Shown one piece after another: positions 6,966-16,793 of a stretch of 64,000 nucleotides of DNA. This DNA is from JALZVT01 sp039029135 (GTDB taxonomy: Bacteria > Pseudomonadota > Gammaproteobacteria > Pseudomonadales > Azotimanducaceae), in the NCBI GenBank assembly GCA_039029135.1, contig JBCCGT010000020.1, forward strand, positions 1-64,000, given 5' to 3'. The stretch's first letter is position 1. Each line of letters begins with the position of its first letter. Made by a program: the position numbers and the translations under genes. The notes under the pieces were generated by a model. That model searched no databases and was not told the DNA's origin. It saw only the letters and a program-made list of their open reading frames with translations.

Positions 6966-8603
6966 CTACAGCAGCGCGCGCCGCATGTCCCCCAGCATCT
7001 GACACAGCTCCGTCGCGAAACGACCCGCCTCGGCGCCGTTGATCGCGCGGTGATCGTAGCTGAGCGAGACCGGCAGCACCTTGCGCGGCTGAAACGCCTC
7101 GCCGTCCCAGACCGGCTTGGTCGTCAGCCTGGCGACGCCCAGGATCGCGACTTCCGGCGCATTAACGATCGGCGTGAAGCCCGTGCCGCCGATCGCGCCC
7201 AGGCTCGAGATCGTGAAACCCGCGCCCTGCAGATTGTTCGGCGCGAGCTTCTTGTCGCGCGCCTTGGCTGCCAGTTCGTTGATCTCTTCGGCGAGGTCCC
7301 ACACCCCCTTCTTGTCGACGTCGCGCACCACCGGTACCAGCAGGCCGTCAGGCGTGTCGACGGCGAAGCCGATGTGCACGTAGTGCTTGAGGATCAGGCC
7401 ATCCAGCGCAGGCGTGAGCGATGAGTTAAAGCGCGGATGCGCCTTTAGCATCGCGGCGCACGCCTTCATGATGAAGGCGAGCGGCGTGATCTTAACGCCG
7501 CGGCGCTCGCCCTCGCCCTTCAGTTCCTTGCGCAGGTTTTCCAGCTTGGTGACATCGGCCTCGTCGTGCTGGGTCACGTGCACGACGTTCAGCCACGAGC
7601 GCCACAGGTTCTTCGCGCCGCTCTTGCGCACGCGCGACATCGGTTCGATCTCGACGTCGCCGAAGCGCGAGAAGTCGACCGCGGGCACCTCCGGGATGCC
7701 GCTGCCGCCTTCGGCGCCGCCGCCCTGCAGGCGCTTCTTCACATAGGCGTGGACGTCTTCTTTAACGATTCGACCGCGCGCGCCCGTGGCGGCGACCTCG
7801 CCGAGATCTACGCCGAGCTCACGCGCCATGCGCCGCACGGCGGGACCGGCGTATATAACTTTCTTCTTCGGCGGCGGCGCGGCGGGCTGTGGCGGCGGCG
7901 CGATCACGGACGCCTCGCTAGGCGTCGGCGCGCTGGATGGCGCTGCCGTTTGCGGTGGCGCGGCGGCCGCGGCCGGTGCCGAGAGTTCGGAGCTAGCGGC
8001 TGCCGGCGCCTCGGCGGAACCGCGCAGTGTGACCAGCAGCTGCGCCTCGCCGACCTCGTCGCCCTCGGCGACGGCGATCGACTCGACCACGCCGTCGCCG
8101 GGCGCGACGATGTCCATCGACGCCTTGTCGGATTCGACGACCACCAGCATCTGATCGGCCGTGACCGCATCGCCGACGGCGACGCCAATCTCGATGACCG
8201 TGATTTCGGTCGCGTCGCCCACGTCGGGCAGGTGCACCTCGACCAGCGCGCTGGCGGCGGCCGCGGCGGGCGGCGCTTCTGCCGCAGGTTCTACCGGCTC
8301 AGGTGCGTCCTGCGAGGGTGCTTCCGGCTGGGCCTCGGGCTCTGCCGTCGCGGCCGTACCGCCCTCCGCGTCGATCTCGGCCACGACCTGACCGGTCTCG
8401 ACCTCGTCGCCCAGCGCAACCGTATAGCGCACCAGGGTGCCGGCGGCCGGCGACGGAATCTCCAGCGACGCCTTGTCAGATTCGATGACCAGCAGCACGT
8501 CGTCGACCTCGACGCGGGCGCCGGGCTCGACCGGCAGCTCGATAACCTCGACGCCCTCGGCGTCGCCAATGTCCGGGATGATGACCGGTGTCTGTTCGCT
8601 CAT
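6966..8603 (-). CDS. aceF: dihydrolipoyl acetyltransferase, pyruvate dehydrogenase E2
   Basis: Core E2 of the pyruvate dehydrogenase complex; it transfers acetyl groups from E1-bound intermediates to coenzyme A. At 545 residues it has two lipoyl domains with lipoylated lysines at Lys44 and Lys160, both in an ESDKAS context. They are joined by Ala/Pro-rich flexible linkers. A peripheral subunit-binding domain follows (about 250-288, AGPAVRRMARELGVDL) and then the catalytic domain. The active-site stretch near the C-terminus reads SYDHRAINGAEAG, with the catalytic His and with Asn where E. coli has Asp; this variant is familiar in Pseudomonas-type E2s and is not a defect. It is downstream of aceE by 4 bases and certainly in the same operon. 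The lpd (E3) gene is not next to it. Confidence 0.96.
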   Translation of the reverse strand: MSEQTPVIIPDIGDAEGVEVIELPVEPGARVEVDDVLLVIESDKASLEIPSPAAGTLVRYTVALGDEVETGQVVAEIDAEGGTAATAEPEAQPEAPSQDAPEPVEPAAEAPPAAAAASALVEVHLPDVGDATEITVIEIGVAVGDAVTADQMLVVVESDKASMDIVAPGDGVVESIAVAEGDEVGEAQLLVTLRGSAEAPAAASSELSAPAAAAAPPQTAAPSSAPTPSEASVIAPPPQPAAPPPKKKVIYAGPAVRRMARELGVDLGEVAATGARGRIVKEDVHAYVKKRLQGGGAEGGSGIPEVPAVDFSRFGDVEIEPMSRVRKSGAKNLWRSWLNVVHVTQHDEADVTKLENLRKELKGEGERRGVKITPLAFIMKACAAMLKAHPRFNSSLTPALDGLILKHYVHIGFAVDTPDGLLVPVVRDVDKKGVWDLAEEINELAAKARDKKLAPNNLQGAGFTISSLGAIGGTGFTPIVNAPEVAILGVARLTTKPVWDGEAFQPRKVLPVSLSYDHRAINGAEAGRFATELCQMLGDMRRALL

Positions 8604-8607
8604 GGGG

Positions 8608-11286
8608 CTACACCGTCCGCGGGTTGGGCTTGGTGGGATCGATACCGAGTTCTTCGCGCGCCTGGGCCACGTCGGCGGTGGAGATCTGCTGCGCGCCGGC
8701 GAGCGCGCCGAGGGCAGCGAGCGTCACGAAGCGGCGGTCGACCTCGAAAAACTTACGCAGCTGCGCGCGGGTGTCGCTGCGACCAAAGCCGTCGGTACCC
8801 AGCACCCGGTAGTCGGCCGTGACGAAGCCGCGGATCTGATCGGCGTGGGCGCGAATGTAGTCGGTGGCCGCAATGATGGGCACGTCCCCCGCGAGGCACT
8901 GGCTGACGAACGAGGTTCTTGGCTCGTCTTCCGGGTGCAGCATGTTGTGGCGATCGACGTCGGCCGCCTCGCGCGCGAGTTCCGTGAAGCTGGTGACGCT
9001 CCAGACTTCGACGCTGACGCCGCGCTCGGCGAGCAGCTCTGCCGCCGCCTCGACCTCGCGCAGGATCGTGCCGCTGCCGAGCAGCCGCACCGACTTGTCG
9101 CCGCTGCCGACGGTCTTCAGCTTGTACATGCCACGCAGAATGCCGTCGACGATCGCGTCACCCTCCGCCGTTCCGGGCTCCGCGGCGATCGCGGGCTGGA
9201 CGTAGGATTCGTTCATCACGGTGATGTAGTAGAAGACGTTTTCGCGCTCGGCGTACATGCGACGCATGCCGTCCTGCACGATGACCGCGAGCTCGTAGGT
9301 GTAGCAGGGATCGTAGGCAACGCAGTTCGGGATGGTCGCGGCGAGCACGTGCGAATGGCCGTCCTGATGCTGCAGGCCCTCGCCGTTGAGCGTCGTGCGT
9401 CCCGCGGTGCCGCCCAGCAGGAAGCCGCGCGCCTGAATGTCGCCGGCGAGCCAGGCGAGATCGCCGACGCGCTGAAAGCCGAACATCGAGTAATAGATAT
9501 AGAACGGCATCATCGTGACGCCGTGACTGGAATAGCTGGTCGCCGCGTTGATCCACGCCGACATGGCGCCGGCCTCGTTGATGCCCTCTTCCAGCACCTG
9601 GCCGTCTTTGGATTCCCGGTAGGCGGCGATCTCTTCAGAGTCTTCCGGCGTATAGAGCTGCCCCTTGGAGGAATAGATGCCGAGCTGGCGGAACATCCCC
9701 TCCATACCGAAGGTACGCGCCTCGTCCGGCACGATCGGCACCACGCGCTCGCCGATCTGTTTGTCGCGCACCAGCGTTGCGAGGATGCGCACGAAACCCA
9801 TGGTCGTGGAGTTGCTGCGCTCGCCCGTACCGCCGAGCTGATTCTTGAAGGCGGACAGCGGCGGCACCTCCAGGTTCTCGTCCACGACCAGACGCTGTGG
9901 GATCGGCCCGCCCAGCTCGGCACGGCGCCGCTGCATGTACTGCATTTCAGCGCTGTCGGGCGCGGGCCGATAGTAGGGCACCGACTCGAGCTCGGCATCT
10001 GACAGCGGCAGATTGAAGCGATCGCGAAAGTACTTCAGCTCGTCGAGGTCGAGCTTCTTCACCTGGTGGGTGTCGTTCTCGGCCTCGCCCGCGTCGCCCA
10101 TGCCGTAGCCCTTGACGGTCTTGGCGAGGATCACCGTCGGCTGGCCGGTGTGGTTCACCGCGGCGTGATAGGCGGCGTAGAGCTTGAACGGATCGTGGCC
10201 GCCGCGGTTGAGACGCATGATGTCGTCGTCGGATAGGTTCTCGACCAGCTTCAGCAGGTCCGGGTCGCGGCCGAAGAACTTCTCGCGAGTGTACGCGCCG
10301 CCCTTGGCCTTGAAGTTCTGGAACTCGCCGTCGACAACCAGGTCCATGTGCTTCTGCATCACCCCGCGGGTGTCGTTGGCGAACAGCGGATCCCACAGCC
10401 GACCCCAGACAACCTTGATGACGTTCCAGCCCGCGCCGCGAAAATAGCCTTCCAGCTCTTGAATGATCTTGCCGTTGCCGCGCACGGGTCCGTCGAGGCG
10501 CTGCAGGTTGCAGTTGACGACGAAGATCAGGTTATCGAGGCGCTCACGACCCGCGAGCGACAGCGCGCCCAGCGATTCCGGCTCGTCCATCTCGCCGTCG
10601 CCGAGGAACGCCCACACCTTGCGATCGCCGCGCGTCGCGAGCCCCCGGCTGTCGAGATACTTCATGATGTGCGCCTGATAGATCGCCTGCAGCGGTCCGA
10701 GGCCCATCGACACGGTGGGGAATTGCCAGTAGTCCGGCATCAGCCAGGGATGCGGATAGGACGACAGGCCATCGCCGTCGACCTCGCGGCGGAAGTTGTC
10801 GAGGTCGTCCTCGTTCAGGCGCCCTTCTAGATAGGAGCGCGCGTACACGCCTGGCGAGGAGTGGCCCTGAAAGTAGATCAGGTCGCCGGGGTGGCCGTTG
10901 TTGGGGCCGCGAAAGAAATAGTTGAAGCCGACGTCATACAGGGTCGCGGAGCTGGCAAACGACGAGATGTGGCCGCCGAGGTCGCCCTCGCGTCGATTCG
11001 CGCGCGCGACCATGGCCAGCGCGTTCCAGCGAATCATCGCGCGGATACGGCGCTCGACGAACAGGTCGCCGGGCATGAACGCCTCTTTGTGCGACGGAAT
11101 GGTGTTTCGATAGGGCGTGGTGATCGTGTACGGCAGCTGGGCGCCGGTCTTCGACATGCGCGCCGACAGGCGCTGCAGCAGAAGGTTCGCGCGTTCGATG
11201 CCGCCCTCTTCGAGCACGGCCTCCAGGGCGTCCAACCACTCCTGGGTTTCTTCAGGGTTGGTGTCTTCGATCTCGGGCGTTGCCAT
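8608..11286 (-). CDS. aceE: pyruvate dehydrogenase E1, homodimeric type
   Basis: Thiamine-diphosphate-dependent E1 that decarboxylates pyruvate and acetylates the E2 lipoyl groups. Its 892 residues match the homodimeric AceE form (E. coli 887). The thiamine-diphosphate motif GDGEMDEPES, around residue 230, is followed after about 30 residues by the NCN end of that motif. The N-terminal EWLDALEAVLEEGG helix and a HGLMP-like region before the first domain are typical. ATG 11286 is preceded by TGGAG at a suitable distance. It is first in an aceE-aceF operon. PdhR, the usual regulator, is not nearby. Confidence 0.97.
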   Translation of the reverse strand: MATPEIEDTNPEETQEWLDALEAVLEEGGIERANLLLQRLSARMSKTGAQLPYTITTPYRNTIPSHKEAFMPGDLFVERRIRAMIRWNALAMVARANRREGDLGGHISSFASSATLYDVGFNYFFRGPNNGHPGDLIYFQGHSSPGVYARSYLEGRLNEDDLDNFRREVDGDGLSSYPHPWLMPDYWQFPTVSMGLGPLQAIYQAHIMKYLDSRGLATRGDRKVWAFLGDGEMDEPESLGALSLAGRERLDNLIFVVNCNLQRLDGPVRGNGKIIQELEGYFRGAGWNVIKVVWGRLWDPLFANDTRGVMQKHMDLVVDGEFQNFKAKGGAYTREKFFGRDPDLLKLVENLSDDDIMRLNRGGHDPFKLYAAYHAAVNHTGQPTVILAKTVKGYGMGDAGEAENDTHQVKKLDLDELKYFRDRFNLPLSDAELESVPYYRPAPDSAEMQYMQRRRAELGGPIPQRLVVDENLEVPPLSAFKNQLGGTGERSNSTTMGFVRILATLVRDKQIGERVVPIVPDEARTFGMEGMFRQLGIYSSKGQLYTPEDSEEIAAYRESKDGQVLEEGINEAGAMSAWINAATSYSSHGVTMMPFYIYYSMFGFQRVGDLAWLAGDIQARGFLLGGTAGRTTLNGEGLQHQDGHSHVLAATIPNCVAYDPCYTYELAVIVQDGMRRMYAERENVFYYITVMNESYVQPAIAAEPGTAEGDAIVDGILRGMYKLKTVGSGDKSVRLLGSGTILREVEAAAELLAERGVSVEVWSVTSFTELAREAADVDRHNMLHPEDEPRTSFVSQCLAGDVPIIAATDYIRAHADQIRGFVTADYRVLGTDGFGRSDTRAQLRKFFEVDRRFVTLAALGALAGAQQISTADVAQAREELGIDPTKPNPRTV

Positions 11287-11514
11287 CGCGCAGGTCTCCA
11301 GGGGCGAGCTTGTTCTTGTGGTTATCTAACGTCACGCGGGCGGCCGCATCGGCCCGCTGACGTCACGCTGTCGCGCCCACCCTTCGAATGCCTACTCGCG
11401 CCGGCCGAGCCGATAGCTCAACGCCAGACGCCAGCCGGCGCCGGCTGCTCTCTGGCGCGGCGCCGCGAGTTGCTCCCCTCGCGAAACTCGGTCGCGACGG
11501 ATCGCCGCGACCGC

Positions 11515-12111
11515 CTAATTGTCCCGCGCTTGGCGGCGACTCGCAAATTGCAGGACCTGCCCCCAGTCGAAGGCGGGGCCGGGATCGGTCTTGCGCGCCG
11601 GCGCGATCTCGCTGTGCCCGACGATCGAGTCGACCGCCAGCGCCGGGTAGCGCGCGAACAGCCAGTCCAACGTGCGCGCCAGGCGTCGATACTGTGCGCG
11701 GGTGTACGGCCGGTTGTCTGTGCCTTCAAGCTCGATACCCACCGCAAAGTCGTTGCAGCGTTGGCGCCCGCGCCAGGCCGATACGCCGGCATGCCAAGCG
11801 CGCTGCGAGAAAGGCACAAACTGGGTCGCGCGGCCGCGACGGTCGATGAACAGGTGGCTGGACACTTCCAGGCCCTGCAGGTCGGCGCGCAGGTCGTGCA
11901 GATCGGACGGTTTGTCGGTGGCCTCGATGCGGGCACTCAGCTCGGCGTCGATGCGGTTGAGAAACAGCGCCTCGACGAGACCGGTGCCGAAGCGTCCAGG
12001 CGGCAAGGAGATGTTATGGATGACGACGAGCTCGATACTGGCGTCCGCCGGACGCGCGTCGCAGTTGGGGCTGAGCGCGCGGCGGGTGCGGGGCAGCCAG
12101 TCGCTGCTCAC
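11515..12111 (-). CDS. ampD: 1,6-anhydro-N-acetylmuramyl-L-alanine amidase
   Basis: Cytoplasmic zinc amidase that removes the peptide from anhydro-muropeptides imported by AmpG, the key step of peptidoglycan recycling and of AmpC control. With GTG 12111 as start it has 198 residues (E. coli 183). Zinc ligands are His32 (VVIHNISLPPG), His166 (GHSEIAP) and Asp176 (KTDPGPAFDW), and Lys174 is in place. The IELEGTDNRPYT block is diagnostic. The open frame continues upstream to 13299 only because it runs antisense through nadC, so that extension is rejected. The start is uncertain by a few codons since the ribosome site is weak. It is divergent from nadC, the same pairing as in Pseudomonas; the usual partner ampE is absent. 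Confidence 0.9.
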   Translation of the reverse strand: MSSDWLPRTRRALSPNCDARPADASIELVVIHNISLPPGRFGTGLVEALFLNRIDAELSARIEATDKPSDLHDLRADLQGLEVSSHLFIDRRGRATQFVPFSQRAWHAGVSAWRGRQRCNDFAVGIELEGTDNRPYTRAQYRRLARTLDWLFARYPALAVDSIVGHSEIAPARKTDPGPAFDWGQVLQFASRRQARDN

Positions 12112-12306
12112 GACTTCGCCACCCCGCGACACCGCGCCGTCGCCGCCACGACCGCGGGAAGTCCCGTACGGGGCGCCACCCGCGCCGATAACCGACCGCG
12201 GCGAGTTTCGGCGGAAACATGCGGGGCGACCGCCGCTTGTTGAGTCAGCGATAGAGCCAATACCATAGTCGGATTCTACGAGGGCACTTTCGATGGGCAA
12301 AGCACG

Positions 12307-13203
12307 ATGAGCCAACGCAACCATCGCGACGCGCAGCGCTACGACGACTGGCAGGCCTCCCCGTGGCTCGCGCGCGCGATTACCCGCGGCGTCGCCGACG
12401 CCCTGGCGGAGGACGTGCGCGACGGCGACGTCACGGCCGCGCTCGTACCCGCGGAGGAATGCGCGCGGGCGCGAATCATCACGCGCGAGGCCGGCGTGTT
12501 CTGCGGGCGGGCGTGGGTCGCCGAGACCTGCCGCCAGGTCGACCCGGGACTTGTCGTCAGCTTCGAGGTCGACGACGGCGACGCGGTCGAGCCCGATCAG
12601 GTGCTGTTTTACCTCACCGGTAACGCGAGCAGCATGCTGACCGCGGAGCGCACCTTTCTGAACTTCGTGCAGCTGCTGTCCGGAACCGCCACCCGCGCGC
12701 GCGACTACGCCAGCCGCATCGCGCACACCCATGCGCGGGTGCTGGATACGCGTAAAACCATCCCGGGCCTGCGACTGGCGCAGAAGTATGCGGTCGCCTG
12801 CGGCGGCGGCAGCAACCACCGCGTCGGCCTGTTCGATGCCTTCCTGATCAAGGAAAACCACATCGCCGCAGCAGGTTCGATTCGCGCGGCGGTAGAGACC
12901 GCGGCGCGCCACGCGCCCGACAAGCCGATCGAGGTCGAAGTCGAGAGCCTGGACGAACTGCGGCAGGCGATGGACGCCGGCGCGCATCGGGTCATGCTCG
13001 ACGACTTCGATCTGACGGCCACCCGCGAAGGCGTGGAACTGGCTGCCGGACGCGTCGAGATAGAGGCCAGCGGCGGAATAGATTTTGAGACCATCGTCCC
13101 GATCGCGGAGACGGGGGTCGATTACATTTCTATTGGCGACATCACCAAGCGCGTGACGCCACTGGACCTGTCCATGCGGATCATCGAGACGCTGGACGAC
13201 TAG
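12307..13203 (+). CDS. nadC: nicotinate-nucleotide pyrophosphorylase (carboxylating)
   Basis: Quinolinate phosphoribosyltransferase: converts quinolinate and PRPP to nicotinate mononucleotide in de novo NAD synthesis. Its 298 residues are normal for the family. Recognisable blocks are LVPAEECARARIITREAGVF (N-terminal domain), ERTFLNFVQLLSGTAT, VLDTRKTIPGLRLAQKYAV (substrate-binding arginine and lysine), GGGSNHRVGLFDAFLIKENH, and IEVEVESLDEL with the metal-binding acidic residues. ASGGID and YISIGDITK close the barrel. It is divergent from ampD and followed 70 bases later by the type IV pilin accessory gene on the same strand. Confidence 0.96.
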   Translation: MSQRNHRDAQRYDDWQASPWLARAITRGVADALAEDVRDGDVTAALVPAEECARARIITREAGVFCGRAWVAETCRQVDPGLVVSFEVDDGDAVEPDQVLFYLTGNASSMLTAERTFLNFVQLLSGTATRARDYASRIAHTHARVLDTRKTIPGLRLAQKYAVACGGGSNHRVGLFDAFLIKENHIAAAGSIRAAVETAARHAPDKPIEVEVESLDELRQAMDAGAHRVMLDDFDLTATREGVELAAGRVEIEASGGIDFETIVPIAETGVDYISIGDITKRVTPLDLSMRIIETLDD

Positions 13204-13273
13204 GGCGACGCGCGAACGCCACAACAAGCACACAACACTCAGACACACGCAGTTCGAACAAAGACCCGACCCC

Positions 13274-14008
13274 ATGTCACGCTGGCAGGCCTTCGGCATT
13301 CATTTCGGCATCAGCTTCGCGATCTTTCTCGCACTCGCGTGGGTGATCGTGCGCGTGTGGTACCCCGACTTTTTCTTCGAGATTGACGGCGGCTGGGAAG
13401 GCCTGCGCATCATCATCGGCGTCGATCTGGTGCTCGGACCGCTGCTGACGCTGGTGGTATACCGGGCCGGCAAACCCGGACTGCGTACCGACCTGACGCT
13501 TATCGGGCTGCTGCAGTTTTCCTGCCTGCTCGCAGGCATGTGGATCGTCTACAGCGAGCGGCCGCTGGCGCTCGTGTACGTCGACGGTCATTTCTATTCG
13601 ATGAGCGCAGACAGCTATCGCGAGGCCGAGCGCGAGGTGCCGGATCTTGACCACCTGGCCGGAGCCAGCCCGAAGCGCGTGCGCGTCACGCTGCCCGAGG
13701 ATGCCATCGAGCAGTCGACGATTCGCAGCGCAGCCTTCACGAGCGGCACGCCGCTGCGCGTGCTGGCCGAGCGCTACGAGCCGCTGACGTTAAGCGCCCG
13801 CGATATCGAGGAAGCGTACCCACTCGAGAAGATCAAGATTCGCGACGCCGAGCACGGCAAGCTCGCCGACTGGCAGCGGGCGCATCCACAGCCTCTCGAG
13901 AGCGTCGCGTTCTTTCCTCTGGGCAGTCGCTATCGCTACATGTTCATGGGCTACGATCGTCAGACGCTCGACTACATCGGCCTGCTCTATACGCCTGGAC
14001 CGCTGTAG
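13274..14008 (+). CDS. TfpX/TfpZ family type IV pilin accessory protein
   Basis: Inner-membrane accessory protein of the TfpX/TfpZ (FimB-like) family. In pseudomonads such proteins are encoded beside pilA and affect the amount or assembly of their cognate pilin. It has 244 residues: three N-terminal membrane segments (about 8-30, 43-65 and 76-95), with the diagnostic RWQAFGIHFGISFAIF opening and GVDLVLGPLLTLVVY in helix 2, then a soluble periplasmic domain beginning near LALVYVDGHFYSM. It converges on the Wzy/PglL-type ligase gene. Placement beside tRNA-Thr and two pilin genes supports the role. Which of the two pilins it serves cannot be told. Confidence 0.85.
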   Translation: MSRWQAFGIHFGISFAIFLALAWVIVRVWYPDFFFEIDGGWEGLRIIIGVDLVLGPLLTLVVYRAGKPGLRTDLTLIGLLQFSCLLAGMWIVYSERPLALVYVDGHFYSMSADSYREAEREVPDLDHLAGASPKRVRVTLPEDAIEQSTIRSAAFTSGTPLRVLAERYEPLTLSARDIEEAYPLEKIKIRDAEHGKLADWQRAHPQPLESVAFFPLGSRYRYMFMGYDRQTLDYIGLLYTPGPL

Positions 14009-14015
14009 CGGGGAA

Positions 14016-15992
14016 TCAGCCCAGCGGAATCGGCCCCGGGCGCCAGCCCGCGTTCGCACGGGAATCTTGATGTTTGTTGCGCAGGCTGATCAGCAGCGCG
14101 CGTAGCCGCGCGTATTCGGCGTCGTCGATGCGGCCTGCGAGCTGGGCGAGATAGCGCTCGCCCGCCACGAGATTCTGGCGCGCAATCAGCTCGAGCCACG
14201 GGGCCACGACGCTGCGCAACACCCGCGCCTCCTGCTCCGGCTTGTCCGCGCTGAGAATCAGCAGTTCGTCGATCGCCGGGACGAAGCGCCGATTCAGCGC
14301 CAACGCCCGCTGTAACAGCGCTCGCGGAAATTCCTGCGGCGACAGTGCGGACTGCAGGTCAGGCCGCCGACGCAGCAGTCGATACATCTCGAGATAGGCG
14401 TTGGTGTTCCAGGGATCGACCGCGAGCGTTTGGCGAAACTGCGACAGTGCGTAGATCGCGGCGGTGTCCGCCATCTCGGGCGTCTGCGCGTTGAGCTGCC
14501 GCGTGGTGAGTGCTGCGTCGGCGAGCAGCGGCAGGCCGCGCCTGGGATTCAGGGCAGCGGCCCGGCGCGCGAACGCCTGCATGGCCGCCGGGGATTGGCG
14601 GGCCGACGCTGTGAAGGGAACGGCGTTGTTTCCGCCCAGCACGCCTTCGACGGCCACATCCAGCGCGAGATAGGCCGCACCCGTCCACCCAGCAAGCAGC
14701 ACGCCGAGACCCAGCAGCCGTCCGCGGCGCGCGCCGGCCGGCGCCGCCTGCTCGCCGCGCGCAACGGCGGGCTGCACGCGGCTGAGCAGCAGCGCGAGCA
14801 GCAGGGTCAAGGTCACGAGATAAAACACGAAGTTGACCAGCGCGTGAGCGAGCAGCGCGCAGGCCGCGAGCGCGAATCCGGCCGCCGCAAACTCGCGCGT
14901 ACCCACACCCGCGCGCAGCAGGCGCACCAGTTGCACGATCGACCAGAGGCCTATCACCAGCAGCGCCAGCAGCAGCAGCGGTCCGCCTTCCATCAAGAGC
15001 TGGGCGTAGTCATTGTGGACGAAGCGCCCGGCGGTCTGCTGATCCCACAGGGGTCGGCCCAACGCATAGAACAGGGCAAAGGTATTCAAGCCGGCACCAA
15101 GTACCGGCCTGTCAACATAGAACTGCCAGGCGCTGGAGATCAGTCCAAGCCGGATGCCGGCGCCGCCCGCAATCGTGTTGCCACCGCCCGGCGCAACCGC
15201 CTCGGCGCCGAATATCAGCAGCGCGGCGGCAAACACGCCGAGTGCGACCAGCGTGTGCGCCAGCAGCAGACGCAGCGCGAACCGCCGCCACAGCGCCAGC
15301 GCCCACCAGACCAAGAACGCGACCACGCAGATCGCGAACCCCGCGCGCGACTCCGTGGCGAACAGCGCCAGTATCGCGAGCGCAGTGAGGCACAGGCCCG
15401 GCAGCCAGGACCCGCCGCGCCCGGACCAGCCAGCCGCCAATGCGCGATGCACAAGCGGGATCCAGGCGATATAGATGACGCTGGCGTAGTTGTTGGGATC
15501 GCCCACCGGCCAGCTGGCGCGCGCGCCCGTCAGTACAAGCTGCAGCGCCGCGAACAGAGCAAGCCCGACAAGCACCCCAACCACCAGCCGCCAACAGCGC
15601 TCGCGGGCTTGAGAATCGAGCCCAACCAGCAGGGCAAAGAACAGCAGGGCCAGCCAAAACGTCCAGGTCGCCACAAAGCTACTGTCTGGGCTGGTTGACT
15701 GCGCGTACAGCAGCCCGAGCAGCACGGCCGTGAGCAGCAGGAAAGCCGCCTGCGGCGGACGCTCCACCAGCCAGGCAAACGATCCAGCCGCGATCGCCCC
15801 GAACGTCCCCAGACAAAGCAGCAGCAGCACGGCTGCGAGCAGCGGCACCAGGCCGAAGTGCGTCGTTGCGAACAGCATGCCGAGCACAAACACGGCCGCG
15901 AGACCAACGGGCATCAGCCAACCGGTTGACACGCTGGGGTGCGCGCCCAGCAGCGATCCGGTCGCCGGCGTAGAGGCGGGTGTGGTCGTCAT
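14016..15992 (-). CDS. Wzy/PglL-type O-antigen ligase family membrane protein
   Basis: Polytopic membrane protein (about 658 residues from ATG 15992) with ten or more hydrophobic segments and the Wzy_C signature: a periplasmic loop carrying FVHNDYAQLLMEGGP, with the His-Asn-Asp-Tyr core found in O-antigen ligases and protein O-oligosaccharyltransferases. The last 190 or so residues are soluble and helical, like tetratricopeptide repeats (for example FRQTLAVDPWNTNAYLEMY). Related PilO/TfpO and PglL enzymes transfer glycans to pilins. Because the gene sits between a pilin accessory gene and tRNA-Thr plus two pilin genes, pilin glycosylation is the most likely job, but lipopolysaccharide ligation is possible. 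The frame extends to 16025; ATG 15992 is preferred as it follows AGCAGGGC. Confidence 0.8.
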   Translation of the reverse strand: MTTTPASTPATGSLLGAHPSVSTGWLMPVGLAAVFVLGMLFATTHFGLVPLLAAVLLLLCLGTFGAIAAGSFAWLVERPPQAAFLLLTAVLLGLLYAQSTSPDSSFVATWTFWLALLFFALLVGLDSQARERCWRLVVGVLVGLALFAALQLVLTGARASWPVGDPNNYASVIYIAWIPLVHRALAAGWSGRGGSWLPGLCLTALAILALFATESRAGFAICVVAFLVWWALALWRRFALRLLLAHTLVALGVFAAALLIFGAEAVAPGGGNTIAGGAGIRLGLISSAWQFYVDRPVLGAGLNTFALFYALGRPLWDQQTAGRFVHNDYAQLLMEGGPLLLLALLVIGLWSIVQLVRLLRAGVGTREFAAAGFALAACALLAHALVNFVFYLVTLTLLLALLLSRVQPAVARGEQAAPAGARRGRLLGLGVLLAGWTGAAYLALDVAVEGVLGGNNAVPFTASARQSPAAMQAFARRAAALNPRRGLPLLADAALTTRQLNAQTPEMADTAAIYALSQFRQTLAVDPWNTNAYLEMYRLLRRRPDLQSALSPQEFPRALLQRALALNRRFVPAIDELLILSADKPEQEARVLRSVVAPWLELIARQNLVAGERYLAQLAGRIDDAEYARLRALLISLRNKHQDSRANAGWRPGPIPLG

Positions 15993-16041
15993 GCCCTGCT
16001 GATCGCGTCGAGAGGGTACATACAAGGCAGTGGAGGAGGTG

Positions 16042-16117
<76 letters not shown>

Positions 16118-16205
16118 AATGTGTCGAGTGCAAGCGGTGGCGCAGCATAACGGGTTTTGCGCGGCACGCAACCGCGCCGCGGGGTCGCGCGCGCTGCCGC
16201 AATGA

Positions 16206-16592
16206 TCAGCAGCGCGTCTTCTGGGGATAGTTCATGCACACGCTCAAACCCTCGGCGTCGGTCGCGGTCACCTGATAGCCGGTGCCGTTAGCAGCGATCG
16301 CATAGGTCGTTCCATCGTCGGTCTGGGGATCCCAGCCAATGGCCGTGGTGATCGCCGCTTCGTTGGCGAGACCGGTCGCATAGCTGCCGGTACGCAGGCG
16401 CTCGCGCTCCTGAAAGACCTCGACCGTGGAAATGTTATTGATCAGCTTGGCTTCGCGGCTGTTCTGGACATAGCCCGAGTACATCGGGATGCCGATCCCG
16501 GCGACGATGGCGATGATGCCGACGGCAATCATCAGCTCTAGCAGCGTAAATCCCAGTTGCCGGCGACGGCGGTACCCATTGTTGGCGTTCAT
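16206..16592 (-). CDS. second type IV pilin-like protein with C-terminal cysteine pair
   Basis: Short type IV pilin or minor pilin, 128 residues. The leader MNANNGYRRRRQLG is followed by the prepilin peptidase cleavage context G/FTLLELMIAVG, with the conserved Glu at position +5 and a hydrophobic helix. The mature protein is about 114 residues and ends CMNYPQKTRC, so a C-terminal disulfide loop can form as in classical pilins. ATG 16592 is preceded by CAGGAG with normal spacing, and the upstream extension to 16715 is rejected. It lies between a transcription terminator after the larger pilin and the tRNA-Thr gene. It could be an alternative major pilin or a minor pilin. Confidence 0.88.
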   Translation of the reverse strand: MNANNGYRRRRQLGFTLLELMIAVGIIAIVAGIGIPMYSGYVQNSREAKLINNISTVEVFQERERLRTGSYATGLANEAAITTAIGWDPQTDDGTTYAIAANGTGYQVTATDAEGLSVCMNYPQKTRC

Positions 16593-16719
16593 GAGCGCTC
16601 CTGAACAGAGAAATCGACGGGTGGGCATCGTGGGCGTGGCATCGCGCCCGGAGTAGACAGGGCGGCAACGCGCGGCGCCTTCTCTAACCCGCGTTGGTAA
16701 AACCAAGCACACCAAAAGC

Positions 16720-16746
16720 AGAAAGGGCCCACAAGGGACCCTTTCT
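16720..16746 (-). terminator. intrinsic terminator after pilA
   Basis: AGAAAGGGCCC (16720-16730) faces GGGACCCTTTCT (16735-16746) across ACAA, giving a stem of about ten pairs with one mismatch. Read leftwards, in the direction of pilA transcription, it is followed by GCTTTTG. It lies about 50 bases beyond the pilA stop codon and before the second pilin gene, so it should insulate the smaller pilin from strong pilA transcription. Confidence 0.75.
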
Positions 16747-16793
16747 CAATTCCGGTCGCGGCCCGCAGGCCACGACCTGGCGAGGGCTAAGGC

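Noticed and set aside
6966..7200. Apparent loss of the catalytic aspartate in AceF (DHRAING)
   Set aside because: The Asn variant is familiar in Pseudomonas-type E2 enzymes, so it is not a defect.
12112..13299. Long upstream extension of the ampD frame (594 codons in all)
   Set aside because: It runs antisense through the whole of nadC and shows no domain; it is a by-product of high GC.
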